The notes: generated by a model not told the origin, from the sequence alone. 64,000 nucleotides of DNA from Caldimicrobium sp. (GCA_025059715.1 JANXCE010000005.1:1-64000), one strand, 5' to 3'. Positions 25,957 to 35,518 are shown, numbered from the stretch's first letter. Numbers and translations: made by a program.

Positions 25957-26830
25957 AAGAGAGGTATCTCTTAAGGGCGCAAAAGCGGTTGAAAAGGCTT
26001 TACTTGAATTAGGGCATGTGGTAGAGTTTTACGATCCGGCCTTTGATCTAAAGAAATTAGTCTCTCGCTCTTCGGAGATTGATTTAGCCTTTCTTGTAAT
26101 CCACGGTCCAGGGGGAGAGGATGGCACATTGCAGGGATTCTTAGAAATGCTTGGAATTCCCTATCAGGGAGCTGGAGTTTTAGGCAGTGCCTTAGCTGTG
26201 CATAAAGGTATTGCCAAAATTTTATATCAACAAGCAGGATTACCTGTTCCAAAGGGAAAGTGTTTTTCTAAGGAGGAAGGATTAAAAAACATAAGAGATT
26301 ATGCTTTCTCCTTGGGCCTTCCTTTGGTGGTAAAACCTGCTAAACAAGGTTCAAGTATTGGTCTGTCCTTGATTAAAAAATTGGAGGATCTTGAGGAAGC
26401 CTTAGAAATAGCCTTTTTGCAAGATGATGAGATTCTCGTTGAAGAATATATCAAAGGTAGAGAAATGACGGTGGGCATTCTTGATGATAAACCCCTGCCT
26501 GTAGTAGAAATAATTCCCCAGGGAGAATATTTTACCTATGAGACTAAATACACACCGGGCATGGCGGAAGAGATCTGTCCTGCAAGGATTAGCCCTGAAT
26601 TAACTTTAAAGGCTCAAACCTATGGTTTAAAAGCCCACAAAGCCCTTTATCTGAGACATTACAGCAGAACGGATCTTATTTTGAAAGATGAAGAATTTTA
26701 TGTATTAGAGACAAATACTATCCCCGGGATGACGGAGACCAGTTTATTACCCCTTGCGGCTAAAGTGGCAGGGTATTCCTTTAGGGAGTTAGTGGCAAAA
26801 TTAATTTGGCTTGCCTTAAGCAAAGGTTAA
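25901..26830 (+). CDS. ddl: D-alanine--D-alanine ligase
   Basis: The 309-residue ATP-grasp enzyme shows A-L-I-A-G-G-N-S-S-E-R-E-V-S-L-K-G, H-G-P-G-G-E-D-G-T-L-Q-G, V-V-K-P-A-K-Q-G-S-S-I-G and E-T-N-T-I-P-G-M-T near the C terminus. The start GTG 25901 has AGGAGG 6 nt upstream, inside the HD gene. It makes the dipeptide end of the peptidoglycan stem. The stop overlaps the convergent next gene by 4 nt. Confidence 0.95.
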   Translation: MSSRGSLRIALIAGGNSSEREVSLKGAKAVEKALLELGHVVEFYDPAFDLKKLVSRSSEIDLAFLVIHGPGGEDGTLQGFLEMLGIPYQGAGVLGSALAVHKGIAKILYQQAGLPVPKGKCFSKEEGLKNIRDYAFSLGLPLVVKPAKQGSSIGLSLIKKLEDLEEALEIAFLQDDEILVEEYIKGREMTVGILDDKPLPVVEIIPQGEYFTYETKYTPGMAEEICPARISPELTLKAQTYGLKAHKALYLRHYSRTDLILKDEEFYVLETNTIPGMTETSLLPLAAKVAGYSFRELVAKLIWLALSKG

Positions 26831-27219
26831 CGAAGATAGAAGCCATTGCGAAGTTTTTCCGCTTCAAGGCCTATGTATAAAGCAGATTCTTTAAATAGAA
26901 ATTTGAGCCCCCCTTCAGGCAAGGTTTCCGCAATCTTTTCCATTTCATAAGCCTGGCTTAATAGCAGATCCCCAATAGTTGCGGAGGTGCTGAAATTCAA
27001 ATCTAATTTAGTGATTCGATCCAGAAGAGCTAAGGAAGAGTCCAACTTTTCTGAAAGATATTTTAGCTTTTCATTTTCCGCCTGCTTTAAGAAATCAGCT
27101 CGTTCCAATTCTAAAAGGGCATTTTTTAAATAAGCTTCAAAGACTTTATTTTCCTGCTTGGAAATGGAGCCAGAGGTGTTAAAATTAAGCTCAAAATGAA
27201 ACTTGGTATCAATCTTCAT
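26827..27219 (-). CDS. Hypothetical protein, 130 aa
   Basis: I do not recognise a family. The 130-residue protein is soluble and mostly helical, with Leu/Glu/Lys-rich heptad-like stretches (about 25-75). A site AGGGAG stands 9 nt before ATG 27219. The gene lies head-to-head with the BON lipoprotein gene, whose start is only 16 nt away, and tail-to-tail with ddl. Confidence 0.65.
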   Translation of the reverse strand: MKIDTKFHFELNFNTSGSISKQENKVFEAYLKNALLELERADFLKQAENEKLKYLSEKLDSSLALLDRITKLDLNFSTSATIGDLLLSQAYEMEKIAETLPEGGLKFLFKESALYIGLEAEKLRNGFYLR

Positions 27220-27234
27220 GGGAGGTTTCTCCCT

Positions 27235-27858
27235 ATGATATATTTTAAGTTATTTATCGGAAATAGTAAAGTAAGTTTTAAAATTTTCAAGAACCTCTGC
27301 CTGGGTATCTTTTTAAGTATTTTTCTTTCTGGCTGTGGTTGGGTGTTAGTCGGAGGTGGAGCCTACGAAGGCTACAAGGTAGCTACTGATCCAAGAACTA
27401 TAGGAACGCAGGTTGATGATGCTATTATAACAACTAAGATAAAAGCTAAACTTGTTGAAGATCCACTAACCAAGGCGAGAAAGATTGATGTGGACACAGT
27501 GAATGGTGTAGTTACTCTAACAGGTTTTGTTGATAGTGAAGAAGAAATTAGAAGAGCAATAGAGATTGCCCAGTCGGTTCCTGGGGTTAAAAAAGTAGTA
27601 AATAATCTTAAAGTCGGGAAACGAGGCCTTAAAGGGTATATCTCTGATAAAAAGATAACCGCACGAATAAAGGCTAAGTTTATAGCCGATCCCGAAATAA
27701 AGGCACTCTCCATTGATGTGGATACCCTAAACGGAGTGGTCACCTTAACTGGAGTTGTTAAAAGAGAAGAACAAAGAAGAAGAGCAGTAGAGTTAGCAAA
27801 AACCGTAGAGGGGGTTAGAGAAGTAATAGTTAATATCCTTGTCAAAGGAGACAAGTAA
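27235..27858 (+). CDS. Lipoprotein with two BON domains
   Basis: The start ATG 27235 has GGGAGG 9 nt upstream. An N-terminal hydrophobic stretch ends in a lipobox, F-L-S-G-C (Cys near residue 34), so the protein is probably a lipoprotein. Two BON domains follow, each with an I-D-V-D-T-[VL]-N-G-V-V-T-L-T-G core (near residues 90 and 165). BON proteins such as OsmY/DolP act at the envelope and bind anionic phospholipid. About 208 residues in all. An ATG 39 nt upstream is in frame but inside the divergent gene. Confidence 0.87.
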   Translation: MIYFKLFIGNSKVSFKIFKNLCLGIFLSIFLSGCGWVLVGGGAYEGYKVATDPRTIGTQVDDAIITTKIKAKLVEDPLTKARKIDVDTVNGVVTLTGFVDSEEEIRRAIEIAQSVPGVKKVVNNLKVGKRGLKGYISDKKITARIKAKFIADPEIKALSIDVDTLNGVVTLTGVVKREEQRRRAVELAKTVEGVREVIVNILVKGDK

Positions 27859-27894
27859 ATACTTAGGCAAGCCAGGGGGAATCAAAGAGAGTAG

Positions 27895-28824
27895 TTATAG
27901 AATTGGGTCTTTTTTGAAGAATTTTCCCTGATAAAGTTTCCTTTCTTTCATATTTTTTTCAATTTCCCTCATTACTCTATTTTTGTATAATAACCAAAGA
28001 GGACCAAGAAGCCCTTGCCTTGGGGGATCTGAAGTAAGCCTATGTATTATCGTTGAGGGAGATAACAGGCTGAGTGATGTTGCTACAAGATTAGCATACT
28101 CTTCAAGGGTTAAAGCTTTAATTTTTTCTTCCTGATAAAGATTAGCTAAAGGGGTGTTTTCAAGGACATAGAGGGCATGAAACTTTATTCCCTCAGGCTG
28201 AAGTTCTGCTACAGTTTTTACTGTATCAAGCATCATTTCTTTCGTTTCTCCTGGCAAGCCAAAGATAAGGTGAATACACACAGGAATGTTACTCTCTTTT
28301 AACAAAAAGAAGGCATTTAGAAAATCTTTAAATGTGTGACCACGATTTATTAATCTAAGAGTCTTATCATGTTTACTTTGTAAGCCCAATTCTACCCATA
28401 GATAATAACCCCTTTCTTGATAGCTTTTTAAAAGGTTGATTATTTCAGGACTAACACAATCGGGTCTTGTTCCTATAGCTAAACCGACCACATCTGAAAA
28501 GTTTAAAATAGTGTCGTAGAGCTCTTTTAATTTCTCTATGGGAGCATAGGTGTTACTAAAACTTTGAAAATAGGCGATAAACTTTTTATAGCCCCTTTGC
28601 TTCAAACGCTCTCTGAAAAATTCGAGCTGTTCTTTTAGAGAAAGTTTTGAAGCAAGACCCGTTCCAGAACCTCTTGAATCACAGTAAATACAGCCTCCCT
28701 TTCCCTTGCGTCCATCTCTATTAGGACAGGTTAATCCTGCATCCAAGGGTATCTTTTTAACTTTTTCTCCAAATTTTTTCTCTAAATGTTCCTTTAGACT
28801 GTAATAGGTTCCTTCATACCTCAT
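27895..28824 (-). CDS. Radical SAM protein, TIGR01212/YhcC family
   Basis: The 309-residue protein has the cluster motif in the form T-C-P-N-R-D-G then G-G-C-I-Y-C-D (residues ~28-50), typical of this family. It also has Y-F-Q-S-F-S-N-T-Y-A-P, L-A-I-G-T-R-P-D-C and E-L-G-L-Q-S. Function is not established for most members. It follows the exporter permease gene by 8 nt on the same strand, so it may share that transcript, though a functional link is not evident. Confidence 0.88.
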   Translation of the reverse strand: MRYEGTYYSLKEHLEKKFGEKVKKIPLDAGLTCPNRDGRKGKGGCIYCDSRGSGTGLASKLSLKEQLEFFRERLKQRGYKKFIAYFQSFSNTYAPIEKLKELYDTILNFSDVVGLAIGTRPDCVSPEIINLLKSYQERGYYLWVELGLQSKHDKTLRLINRGHTFKDFLNAFFLLKESNIPVCIHLIFGLPGETKEMMLDTVKTVAELQPEGIKFHALYVLENTPLANLYQEEKIKALTLEEYANLVATSLSLLSPSTIIHRLTSDPPRQGLLGPLWLLYKNRVMREIEKNMKERKLYQGKFFKKDPIL

Positions 28825-28832
28825 AAAACATC

Positions 28833-30044
28833 CTATAAACCCTTTAAAAGAATTGCAGGATCAATTTTGCTAGCCTTATAAGCAGGGTATATGCCAGAGA
28901 GCAATCCAAAAAATATGGTTAAACCAGTAGATACTATTATTGGCTTCCAGGGTAAAACCAAGGGATACTTTAAAAGGGGAAGAAATACAAGTATTCCCAG
29001 CAAACCTATAAACAATCCTATGAAACCTCCCCATAAGCTGATGACCATACTTTCGATCAAAAACTGTTTTAGAATTGCCCTTCTACTTGCTCCACACGCA
29101 AGTCTTAAACCTATTTCCCTTCTTCGTTCATTCACAGAGAGAAGCATAATAGCAGTAACTCCTAAGCTACCTACTATTAGACAAAGTATAGAAATACTTT
29201 GAACTAAACTAGAAAACAAAGAAGAGGCCTCTGTTCGAAATTTGAGAATATCTTCCGCTTTAATAATATTAAAGCCCTTCTCCTTGGGAGAGACTCGGTG
29301 TCTTTTTAACAGGATTTCATCAACCTGTTTTTCAATTAGGGGAACTAACTCGGGTTTATATACTGAGATAAAAATACCTGAAATGTAATCTACATTAAAT
29401 AGAGCGGACATCGCTGTAGTTATAGGAATGAGCACCTGATCGTCTTGATCCTGGTTGCTGGCATCTACCCCGATGGGCTCTAAGACCCCTATTACAGTGA
29501 AAGGTAGTTTGTTGATAAGAATGTGCTGTCCCTCTGCTTTTTCCTCTCCAAAGAGTTCCCTTTTCACTTTGTAACCTAAGATTGCCACCTTTTTGAATCC
29601 CGTTACTTCATCTTTCAAAAAGTTTCTTCCTTCTATAAGAGAAAACTTTCTAAGTTTGATATACTCCTCATTTACTCCCTGCACTACCGTTGAAATATTT
29701 TTTCCTAAGTATCTGACTATAGAACTCCCTGTATATAGGGGAGATATAAGTTGTATAGCGGAGATTTTTCTCAAAGCTTGAGCATCTTCTAATTTTAAAG
29801 CTGTAGTTTGTTCGGCTTGAATAGCCCTGCCTGCTCTTACTCTGGCTTGACCAGAGACTACCATAAGTATTTCAGGACCAAAGGTTTCTATTTCTTGCAT
29901 GGTTTTGACTTTGGCAGATTCTCCAAAGGTGTTCATTACCAAAAGCGCAGAAACTCCAATAATGATGCCCAGAACTGAGAGAAAAAGTCTTAACTTTTTA
30001 TAAAAGATACCGCCAAAGGAAAGTTTAAGAGTAATTAAAGTCAT
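28833..30044 (-). CDS. ABC transporter permease, MacB/FtsX type (second)
   Basis: The 403-residue protein has one N-terminal membrane helix, a large periplasmic MacB-PCD domain (~45-270), and three helices at the C terminus with the FtsX motif E-R-R-R-E-I-G-L-R-L-A-C-G-A. It ends S-K-I-D-P-A-I-L-L-K-G-L. It overlaps the first permease gene by 4 nt (ATGA). Together the two permeases probably form a heterodimer powered by the adjacent ATPase. Confidence 0.88.
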   Translation of the reverse strand: MTLITLKLSFGGIFYKKLRLFLSVLGIIIGVSALLVMNTFGESAKVKTMQEIETFGPEILMVVSGQARVRAGRAIQAEQTTALKLEDAQALRKISAIQLISPLYTGSSIVRYLGKNISTVVQGVNEEYIKLRKFSLIEGRNFLKDEVTGFKKVAILGYKVKRELFGEEKAEGQHILINKLPFTVIGVLEPIGVDASNQDQDDQVLIPITTAMSALFNVDYISGIFISVYKPELVPLIEKQVDEILLKRHRVSPKEKGFNIIKAEDILKFRTEASSLFSSLVQSISILCLIVGSLGVTAIMLLSVNERRREIGLRLACGASRRAILKQFLIESMVISLWGGFIGLFIGLLGILVFLPLLKYPLVLPWKPIIVSTGLTIFFGLLSGIYPAYKASKIDPAILLKGL

Positions 30045-31246
30045 AACCCTTTTAAAAGTATAGCAGGATCAATGCGGGAAGCTTTAAAGGCAGGAAAAAT
30101 ACTAAAAATTATACAAGTAATCAGAGAAAAGGTGAGACTCAGTAAAAAGGTGCCCCAAGAAAAGAGAGGTTTGAGGGGTGTTAGGAGGGATAAAAGATAC
30201 ATAAGCCCTATGCTCAGAGCCCATCCCATGGCTCCACTAACTATCGCTAAAAGTAAGGCACTAAACATATAATGCAGAATAATGTGCTTGGGTTTGGCAC
30301 CTACCGCAATTCTTAAGGCAATTACACCCGCCTTTTCTTCTACACTTGCAGTCATAAGATTCATAATAATAACACCACTTATTATTAAACTTATAAGGGC
30401 AATAACGAGGAGAAAGGCACTTAAAGTCTTAGAAGTGGCAGTGTGTCTTGCCACCACCATCTCGGGCGTCACAATCCGAAAATCGTCTGGAGCTATTCCA
30501 TAGAGCTTATGTCTCTCTCTAAGAAGTTTTCTGATTGTTTTCTCTGCTAAATTAATGGAAGTATCTTCATAGAGGATTATCTTAATCCCTCTTAAGTGCT
30601 TTTGGTTGAATATTCTCTTTTGAGCGGTAGTTAGGGGCACAAAAATTCTCTCATCCAGAGGAAAATGACCTAAGGAGCCCTTTTTTTCTAAAATCCCAAT
30701 CACGAGGTAAAATTGTCCTTGAATTTTGATCCATTCTCCAACTAAATTCAAACCTCCCCATTTTCTTGCAACATCATACCCAAGAACTACCACTTTGTTA
30801 TTATTTTTTACATCTTCCTCGTTGAAAAATCTTCCTTTCAGAATATTCCAATTATTTGCCTTTAAATATATAGGTAGAACTCCATCAAGCCTTAATTTCT
30901 CCGCCTTTTCTTTATAAGAAACTTCTACCAAGCCTCCGGTAAATGGGGAACTCATTTTTACGAACCCAAGTCTCTCAATGGCATAAACATCCTCCATAAC
31001 CAAAGTATCCGTCCTTGTTGTTGTAAGCCCCATCACTCTTGAGCCACCAGCTAAAACTAACAGTGCATCTTTACCAAAGTTAAGATTTGCTAAGGTGTCT
31101 AAGATTTGTTTTTCCGCAGACTTCCCTAAGGCATAAATGGTGTTAAGGGCAGTTAAACTGAAAACCAAGGCTAAAGTAATGAAGAAGAGATTAATCTTAT
31201 TAGAGAGAAGTTCCCTTAGGATTTCCTTTAAAAGTAGTTTAGTCAT
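30041..31246 (-). CDS. ABC transporter permease, MacB/FtsX type (first)
   Basis: This 401-residue protein has the same layout as its neighbour: one N-terminal helix, a periplasmic domain, and three C-terminal helices. The FtsX motif reads E-K-A-G-V-I-A-L-R-I-A-V-G-A, and the ending S-R-I-D-P-A-I-L-L-K-G-L is almost identical to that of the second permease. The pair likely arose by duplication. Gap to the ATPase gene: 14 nt. Confidence 0.88.
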   Translation of the reverse strand: MTKLLLKEILRELLSNKINLFFITLALVFSLTALNTIYALGKSAEKQILDTLANLNFGKDALLVLAGGSRVMGLTTTRTDTLVMEDVYAIERLGFVKMSSPFTGGLVEVSYKEKAEKLRLDGVLPIYLKANNWNILKGRFFNEEDVKNNNKVVVLGYDVARKWGGLNLVGEWIKIQGQFYLVIGILEKKGSLGHFPLDERIFVPLTTAQKRIFNQKHLRGIKIILYEDTSINLAEKTIRKLLRERHKLYGIAPDDFRIVTPEMVVARHTATSKTLSAFLLVIALISLIISGVIIMNLMTASVEEKAGVIALRIAVGAKPKHIILHYMFSALLLAIVSGAMGWALSIGLMYLLSLLTPLKPLFSWGTFLLSLTFSLITCIIFSIFPAFKASRIDPAILLKGL

Positions 31247-31260
31247 ACTATTTTAAATCA

Positions 31261-31935
31261 TTATTCTATAAAAAGCCCATCTTTTAAAATTTTAATTCTA
31301 TTAGCTCTCTTGGCAACTTCGGAGTCATGAGTTACTATAATGATAGTTAGGCCTTCTTTATTTAACTCTGTCAAGATGTCCATAACTTCTCTGCTACTCT
31401 GAGAATCAAGATTACCGGTAGGTTCATCCGCAAGTAATAGGGAAGGGTTATTTATCAGGGCCCGGGCTATGGCTACTCTTTGCTGTTGACCGCCGGATAA
31501 CTCTGCAGGCTTTAAATTAATATGGTTTTTTAAACCTAATCTATCCAAAAGGCCTTGCGCCCGGTAAATATCCTCTTGATCTATTTTACCTCTATATAAA
31601 AGGGGTAACAACACATTCTCTTGAGCAGTAGCCCAAGGGATTAGGTGAAAGGCTTGAAATACGAAACCTATCTTTTCATTTCTCAATTTAGCTAATTCAT
31701 TGGTAGAGAGAGTGCTAACCTCTCTATTCTCAAATAGATAACTACCGGAAGTGGGTCTATCTAACAAACCTATGATGTTTAATAATGTAGATTTACCACC
31801 ACCTGAAGGTCCCATGATGGCTAAAAATTCTCCCTTTTCCACTTCTAAGTTAATACCTTTCAGAATCTCGTAAATAACCTTTCCAGATTGAAAGGTTTTT
31901 TTAATCTCCCTTAACTGAAGAAGAATTTTACTCAA
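31261..31935 (-). CDS. ABC transporter ATP-binding protein (MacB/LolD type)
   Basis: The 224-residue ATPase contains Walker A G-P-S-G-G-G-K-S-T, the signature L-S-G-G-Q-Q-Q-R-V, Walker B L-L-L-A-D-E-P-T-G-N-L-D and the H-loop V-T-H-D. It starts at TTG 31935 with GGAGTG upstream, 3 nt after the stop of the adaptor gene. Free-standing ATPase plus two permeases resembles LolCDE and split MacB systems. Confidence 0.93.
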   Translation of the reverse strand: MSKILLQLREIKKTFQSGKVIYEILKGINLEVEKGEFLAIMGPSGGGKSTLLNIIGLLDRPTSGSYLFENREVSTLSTNELAKLRNEKIGFVFQAFHLIPWATAQENVLLPLLYRGKIDQEDIYRAQGLLDRLGLKNHINLKPAELSGGQQQRVAIARALINNPSLLLADEPTGNLDSQSSREVMDILTELNKEGLTIIIVTHDSEVAKRANRIKILKDGLFIE

Positions 31936-31938
31936 ATT

Positions 31939-33156
31939 TTACCACACTCCTACGGTGTCACCCTCCGAGAGCCCTTCTAATACCTCTGTCTTGCCTCTAC
32001 TCTCCCAACCAGTTTTGATGAATTTCTTTTCCCAGGAGTCACCTTTTTTGAGCATAACAAAGGTTCTACCTTGAGAATCAATCTTGACAGCCCCTGAAGG
32101 GACAACAAGAACACCTTCTTTTTTTCCAGCAACAATGGTCACTTGAGCGGTCATCTCTGGACGAAGTAGGTTACGGTAGGGAGTTAGAATATCTAGCACC
32201 GTATCATAGAAAACTACATTGTTCTTAATAATTGCCCCTGGATAAATAGTGCGCACCTTGGCATTAAAAAGCTTATCAGGAAAAGCATCTACTCTAAAAA
32301 AAGCTTCTAAACCTGGTTTTACCTTTCCAATATCAGTTTCGTCAATGTAACAATGAACCTCTAAACGAGATAGATCAATTACAGTGATAAAAGTTGGAGC
32401 ATTTAAGCCTGCAATTACCGTTTCACCTTGTTGGGTGGTAACCTCTGAGACATACCCTGAAATAGGGGAATAAACAAAGGCATAATTGAGTTTAACCTTT
32501 GCTTCCTCTAATTGTCTTTTAGTTGCCTCAATTTGAGCTCTGGCACTTTCAAGCTCCTTTTCGAACTCTGCTTCAAGGGCTCTAAGTTTAGCCCTTTCCG
32601 CTTCCAACTGATTTTTTTTGACCTCTTTGTCTCTTTCAATTTTTTCTAATTCTGTCCTGGAAATCAACCCCTCTCGGTAAAGATTAGCAAATCTTTGATA
32701 GTCTCGGTCCAATTGATTGAGTTCTACCTGTAAAGCCTGTATTGTTTTTAATTGAGATTTGATTTTTTCTGGATATACCGCTTTAATTTTTTCCCATTGA
32801 CTTTGGGCCTGCTTGTATTCAAACTCATATCTTTCTACTTGATTTTTGAGGTCCCGATGTTCAATAACTGCAATAAGCTGTCCCTTTTTGACAAAATCTC
32901 CTTGTTTAACGAAGAGATGTTCAACTTTTCCCGAAATCCTTGCTCCTACCTTTACTTGCGCTCCTACTTGAGGTTTAATCGCCCCGGTTGCGGATACTTC
33001 TAAGAAGATCTCCCCTCTCTCCACCACTGCAGTTCTTTGTGGTATCGGAGTTTTCTCTTTTTTGTCTTTTTTATCCTTAGGATTTTGACAACTAATAAAA
33101 AAAAATAAAAAAGTTATCCCAATCAATAAATAAGTTTTAGATTTTTTGAGGTTCAT
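31939..33156 (-). CDS. Periplasmic adaptor (MacA/HlyD-type membrane fusion protein)
   Basis: The 405-residue protein begins with a lipoprotein-like signal (L-F-F-F-I-S-C, Cys near 23). A lipoyl/barrel-sandwich half motif is followed by a long Glu/Lys/Gln-rich coiled-coil hairpin (~100-220), the second half motif (V-Y-S-P-I-S-G-Y-V-S-E-V) and a beta-barrel. It links the inner-membrane ABC unit to the TolC-like channel. It starts 2 nt after the TolC-like stop. Confidence 0.9.
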   Translation of the reverse strand: MNLKKSKTYLLIGITFLFFFISCQNPKDKKDKKEKTPIPQRTAVVERGEIFLEVSATGAIKPQVGAQVKVGARISGKVEHLFVKQGDFVKKGQLIAVIEHRDLKNQVERYEFEYKQAQSQWEKIKAVYPEKIKSQLKTIQALQVELNQLDRDYQRFANLYREGLISRTELEKIERDKEVKKNQLEAERAKLRALEAEFEKELESARAQIEATKRQLEEAKVKLNYAFVYSPISGYVSEVTTQQGETVIAGLNAPTFITVIDLSRLEVHCYIDETDIGKVKPGLEAFFRVDAFPDKLFNAKVRTIYPGAIIKNNVVFYDTVLDILTPYRNLLRPEMTAQVTIVAGKKEGVLVVPSGAVKIDSQGRTFVMLKKGDSWEKKFIKTGWESRGKTEVLEGLSEGDTVGVW

Positions 33157-33158
33157 CT

Positions 33159-34445
33159 TTAGATTCCAGGAATTTCGCCAGTAACCCTTTTAAGTTGATA
33201 ATAATTAAATATAAGATCAAACTTTGAATTGGTAAACTGTGTCCTTGCCTGAGATAATCTTGCCAATATAGTAGTTACATCCACAATACTGGCTAAGCCA
33301 TTTTCGTATTTTTTTCGAACCAATCTATAGTCTTCTTCCATTTTAGTTAGAAGAGCTCTGGAAACTGATAAATTTTCTCGGGAAGTTAGAAATACATTAT
33401 AGGCGGTAAAAACCTCCTCTTGAATTTGGAGTTCAAGGGATCTTTTTTCTAAGTGTTTTTTCTCCAAGGTTGCTCTTTCCTTTTGGAGTTTGGAGGGTGT
33501 AGAAAATCCTGTAAATAGAGGAAAGTTAATTCTGATGCCCGCTAAGAATTGATAATTTTGAGTGGGAAAGAAGTTCTTATCTTGTCGGTAATAACTGGTA
33601 AAAAGATCTATAGTTGGGAAATATTCACCACGCACACTGTTTATTCTTTCCCTTTGAGCTTGAATCTCTCTCTCTTTATACTTTATCTCTGGTCTAAGTT
33701 TTAAGGCTTTATCTATGTGTTGCGAGAGAGGAATTATTTCAATATCATTAAAATCAAGAGGTTGGAACTCGTAAGCATCAATTTGGGTAAGATTTTCATT
33801 CAATAAAAGTAACACCTTTGCCTTGGCTATATCTGCGGAATATTTGTAATTAGTTACCTTAAATTCCGCTTCCTTTAGTCTTGCCTCCGCATCTAAAACA
33901 TCCGCATAGGGTGATAGACCCAATTCATATCTCCTCTGAGCAAGTCTTAATAAGGTCTTAGCATCTTCTAAGTCTGCCAAGGATGCTTCAAGTAAGGCCC
34001 TTTGTTTAAAATAGTTTATGTAATTTCTAATTACCATAAGGGATATCTCAAGGATTTTATGGCGAATATTCTCATCCTGAGCATAGAGATAATGAATAGC
34101 CTCTTTAAAAGAAAAATAAGTAGAAAACCCAGAAAAAATATTCCATGTAAAAGTAGGACCAAAGAGATGACTATCCCTGGTTGGTAGGTTTTTCCCTAAA
34201 TCTCTTCTCTCAAAGGTGTAGCTCAAGTAAAGCTTAGGAAAAAACTCCGCTCTTATTAAGCTTTTTTGAAAAAAAAACTCTTCTTTTTGTTTTAAGGCTA
34301 TACTTATTTGTATATTTGATTTTAACGCTCTCTCTATGGTATCCCTTAAACTAAGGATCTCCTTTGCTAAGCAAGAAATATTTAAAAAGTGACTAACAAT
34401 TAGAGCAAGAAAACAAATTTTAAAGATAAACAGTCCCTTTAGCAA
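33159..34445 (-). CDS. TolC-family outer-membrane efflux protein
   Basis: The 428-residue protein has a signal peptide (about residues 1-27) and two TolC repeats with long amphipathic helices, e.g. R-R-Y-E-L-G-L-S-P-Y-A-D-V-L-D-A and K-Y-E-N-G-L-A-S-I-V-D-V. It forms the outer-membrane exit duct. The frame begins at TTG 34445; no ATG is available before the signal peptide. First gene of the exporter operon (TolC, adaptor, ATPase, two permeases). Confidence 0.9.
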   Translation of the reverse strand: MLKGLFIFKICFLALIVSHFLNISCLAKEILSLRDTIERALKSNIQISIALKQKEEFFFQKSLIRAEFFPKLYLSYTFERRDLGKNLPTRDSHLFGPTFTWNIFSGFSTYFSFKEAIHYLYAQDENIRHKILEISLMVIRNYINYFKQRALLEASLADLEDAKTLLRLAQRRYELGLSPYADVLDAEARLKEAEFKVTNYKYSADIAKAKVLLLLNENLTQIDAYEFQPLDFNDIEIIPLSQHIDKALKLRPEIKYKEREIQAQRERINSVRGEYFPTIDLFTSYYRQDKNFFPTQNYQFLAGIRINFPLFTGFSTPSKLQKERATLEKKHLEKRSLELQIQEEVFTAYNVFLTSRENLSVSRALLTKMEEDYRLVRKKYENGLASIVDVTTILARLSQARTQFTNSKFDLIFNYYQLKRVTGEIPGI

Positions 34446-34493
34446 ACCACTTTTCTCTTATATCAAAAGTTTCTATGGAAGTGACTACTTACA

Positions 34494-34522
34494 AATATAC
34501 CTCGTTATTTGTCAAGAGTCAA
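34494..34522 (-). promoter_or_regulatory. Sigma-70-type promoter of the exporter operon
   Basis: Read on the minus strand: TTGACT (34522-34517), a 17-nt spacer, then TATATT (34499-34494), ~50 nt upstream of the TolC-like start. It lies in the 94-nt gap after the DnaJ-like gene. Confidence 0.65.
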
Positions 34523-34539
34523 CAGGATCTATTTTGTCT

Positions 34540-35451
34540 TTAAAGACCCAAGTTTTTCAATTTCTCTAAAAGTTCTTTTTGCTCTGAGGTCAACTTGGAA
34601 GGGATCTTAGGAAAGAGTACCACAAATAAGTCCCCTCTTCCAGCTCCCTGAGGAAGTCCTAAACCCTTTAGACGTAGTTTGGCTCCGGGTTTGGTTAAGG
34701 TGGGAACCTTAGTTCTTACTCTCTTTCCGTCTGGTGTGGTAATTTCAATTTCGCCTCCAAGAAAGAAAGTAGTCATAGGAATCTCGGTTTCCATTTGAAG
34801 GTTGCCATTTTCTATCTTAACTCCCTTAGGTAGATTTAGGGAAACTTTCAAATAATACTCTCTAACTCTGTTTCCGCTCTTCTTTTTTACCTTAAGAATT
34901 TCCCCATCTCTAATTCCAGAGGGAATTTTTACCTTTAGTCTTTCATAGGTTCCGGGAATAAGAATCTCCTTTTCTGCTCCGTAGAGAAGTTCTTCTAAGG
35001 TTATTGGAAGCTCCACTTGATAAGTTTCATAAACTTCACCAAAGGGTGAATAGGCTTCCTCACCAAAAGTTGTTCTAAAAAGATTTCCAAACAGGTCTCC
35101 TAAGTCAAAGGTATAAACCCTTTCCCCTCTCTTGCCTTTTCTAAAAAAAGAGGAAAGATCAATGCCAATATCCTTGAAAATATTTTCAAAATCGAAGTTT
35201 TTAAAGATATCCTCTTGGGTATATCGCCTCTCAAATTCCGCTGAGCCATACATGTCATAGAGCTTTCTTTTTTCAGGGTCAGAGAGAACCGCATAGGCCT
35301 CGTTGATCTCTTTAAATTTTTCTTCTGCTTCTTTATTTCCCTTATTTCTATCAGGATGATATTTCATTGCTAATCTTCTGTATGCTTTTTTAATTTCCTC
35401 TTGAGTAGCATTTCTTGGAATACCAAGTATAGCATAATAATCTTTGGGCAT
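34540..35451 (-). CDS. DnaJ-type co-chaperone (CbpA-like, no zinc finger)
   Basis: The 303-residue protein has a J domain (residues 4-70) with the H-P-D motif in M-K-Y-H-P-D-R-N. A Phe-rich linker (~75-130) leads to two C-terminal substrate-binding barrels ending near residue 295. The Cys-rich zinc finger of DnaJ is absent, as in CbpA. It stimulates DnaK ATPase. No dnaK or grpE is nearby. GGGAGGG precedes the ATG. Confidence 0.92.
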   Translation of the reverse strand: MPKDYYAILGIPRNATQEEIKKAYRRLAMKYHPDRNKGNKEAEEKFKEINEAYAVLSDPEKRKLYDMYGSAEFERRYTQEDIFKNFDFENIFKDIGIDLSSFFRKGKRGERVYTFDLGDLFGNLFRTTFGEEAYSPFGEVYETYQVELPITLEELLYGAEKEILIPGTYERLKVKIPSGIRDGEILKVKKKSGNRVREYYLKVSLNLPKGVKIENGNLQMETEIPMTTFFLGGEIEITTPDGKRVRTKVPTLTKPGAKLRLKGLGLPQGAGRGDLFVVLFPKIPSKLTSEQKELLEKLKNLGL

Positions 35452-35490
35452 ATTAGACTACCCTCCCTTACCTCTGGGTCTTTATCATTA

Positions 35491-35518
35491 AATATAGGTC
35501 TTATAAATGTAAAATCAA
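35491..35518 (-). promoter_or_regulatory. Sigma-70-type promoter of the DnaJ-like gene
   Basis: On the minus strand: TTGATT (35518-35513), a 16-nt spacer, then TATATT (35496-35491), ~40 nt before the start codon. No CIRCE element or sigma-32-type box was seen. The divergent TtcA-like gene must use the same ~125-nt gap. Confidence 0.6.

Noticed and set aside
27372-27854. 160-residue frame antisense to the BON lipoprotein
   Set aside because: Its Ser/Thr-rich, repetitive product mirrors the two BON repeats on the other strand; no ribosome site.
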